From Chloroflexota bacterium (lineage in GTDB: Bacteria > Chloroflexota > Ktedonobacteria > Ktedonobacterales > Ktedonobacteraceae), in the NCBI GenBank assembly GCA_005879655.1, contig VBJK01000059.1, positions 1-5,563 of the forward strand: a DNA stretch of 5,563 nt, in the 5' to 3' direction. This document shows, piece by piece, positions 4,946 through 5,563 of the stretch. Position numbers and translations under genes: made by a program. Position 1 is the first letter of the stretch; every line of letters begins with the position of its first letter. Below the pieces are notes generated by a model that saw only the letters and a program-made list of their open reading frames with translations, made no database searches and was not told the origin of the DNA.

Positions 4946-5563
4946 TTGCAACTTGAGCGGGCCATTGATCATAAGCTCGGTAGTACGGAACCTTGGAGTA
5001 TTCTTTACTTAGATTTTGATCACTTCAAAGCGTTTAACGATGCCTACGGCTTTCTGGCTGGTAATGATCTGATCATCTTGCTCAGTCGCATTTGCCAGGG
5101 GGTTGTTTATGAGTATGGCAATGCCGATGATTTTATCGGCCATATCGGCGGCGACGATTTTATCATATTGACCACTCCCGATCGTGCAACCGTGATTTAC
5201 CGGCAAATTCTTGAGCGCTATAAAGACCAGAGCAAGGCGCTTTATCGTCCCGAAGATGTCCAGCGTGGGTCGATCAGTGCGGTAGATTGCAAAGGATGTC
5301 TTTATGATATTCCTCTGGTTTCTCTATCCATTGGCGTTGTCAGCGATGAGTGGCATTATCCGCATAATGTTGTGGAAATTGGTACGCTCGTAGCGCAGGC
5401 AAAACGTCTGGCTAAACAATCCTCTGAGAATGTGTATCAAATCTCTGATTGGGCCTTATTACAGCGTCGTCCGCATTCCTCGAACACCCTCCCTTCTATT
5501 CGTCGTGATGTCAATCATTTTCCTCGTAGTATGTTCCGTGCTGTGCAGGAGGATACTCTGGCA
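4946..5563 (+). pseudogene. GGDEF domain (diguanylate cyclase type), downstream part of interrupted gene, cut by window edge
   Basis: 206 open codons to the edge, counted from the TTG after the TGA. YLDFDHFKAFNDAYGF (21-36) carries the metal-binding Asp23 and the guanine-binding Asn31. HIGGDDF (66-72) is the signature loop in the GGDDF form, and SLSIGVV (126-132) is the late strand typical of the domain. The fold would make cyclic di-GMP from two GTP. The inhibitory I-site RxxD is N-A-D-D (59-62), so feedback by product is probably lost. Asn40 stands where PleD has a guanine-binding Asp. Beyond about residue 165 the sequence becomes a polar tail that runs off the window. The only start keeping the whole domain is TTG at 4946; otherwise the part is translated only by readthrough of the TGA or not at all. 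The domain call is firm; whether it is expressed is open. Confidence 0.75.

Noticed and set aside
5009..5206. 65-codon minus-strand frame at the right
   Set aside because: It lies opposite the GGDEF signature region and is a shadow of it.

Overview
The window looks like bacterial chromosome, with a base composition near balance. The gene families point to a Chloroflexota member, perhaps a Ktedonobacteria-like soil bacterium. The main clues are a bacterial XPB/ERCC3-type helicase and a receiver–GGDEF protein of the 'SPLTxLPG / HIGGDDF' subtype. This taxonomic placement is inference from remembered family resemblance and no search was run. I see no RNA gene, CRISPR array, insertion sequence or integrase.

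The left two thirds (1-3773) is a tight run of four minus-strand genes. In transcription order they are: a small alpha/beta hydrolase of the COG2945-like type (3773-3102), an XPB-family DNA helicase (3084-1375), a single-cysteine thioredoxin-fold protein (1358-1014), and a class I mannose-6-phosphate isomerase (963 to beyond the left edge). The gaps are 17, 16 and 50 bases. A good sigma-70-type promoter (TTGACT, 17 bp, TAAGAT) lies ahead of the first gene, so the set reads as an operon. A possible extra -10 element precedes the isomerase. The genes share no obvious pathway.

Positions 3774-4537 form a long gap between divergent genes, with no convincing protein gene. It holds the hydrolase promoter, a second plus-strand promoter-like pair next to two CATATG-centred sites, and a clear promoter for the right-hand gene whose -35 is overlapped by an 8-bp inverted repeat (a candidate operator).

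The right end (4538-5563) encodes, in one uninterrupted frame except for a single TGA at 4943-4945, a CheY-like receiver followed by a GGDEF (diguanylate cyclase type) domain that runs off the edge. The TGA falls exactly in the conserved 'LTxLPGN' entry motif of the GGDEF domain. The locus is therefore a freshly broken gene, a split gene, a readthrough case or a sequence error.

A recurring oddity is loss of key residues in otherwise well-kept folds. The hydrolase has Gly for its nucleophilic Ser. The thioredoxin has SAAC for CGPC. The receiver lacks one acidic-pocket Asp and the switch Lys. The GGDEF domain lacks the inhibitory-site Arg and has Asn at a guanine-binding Asp. These losses are the most interesting content of the window.
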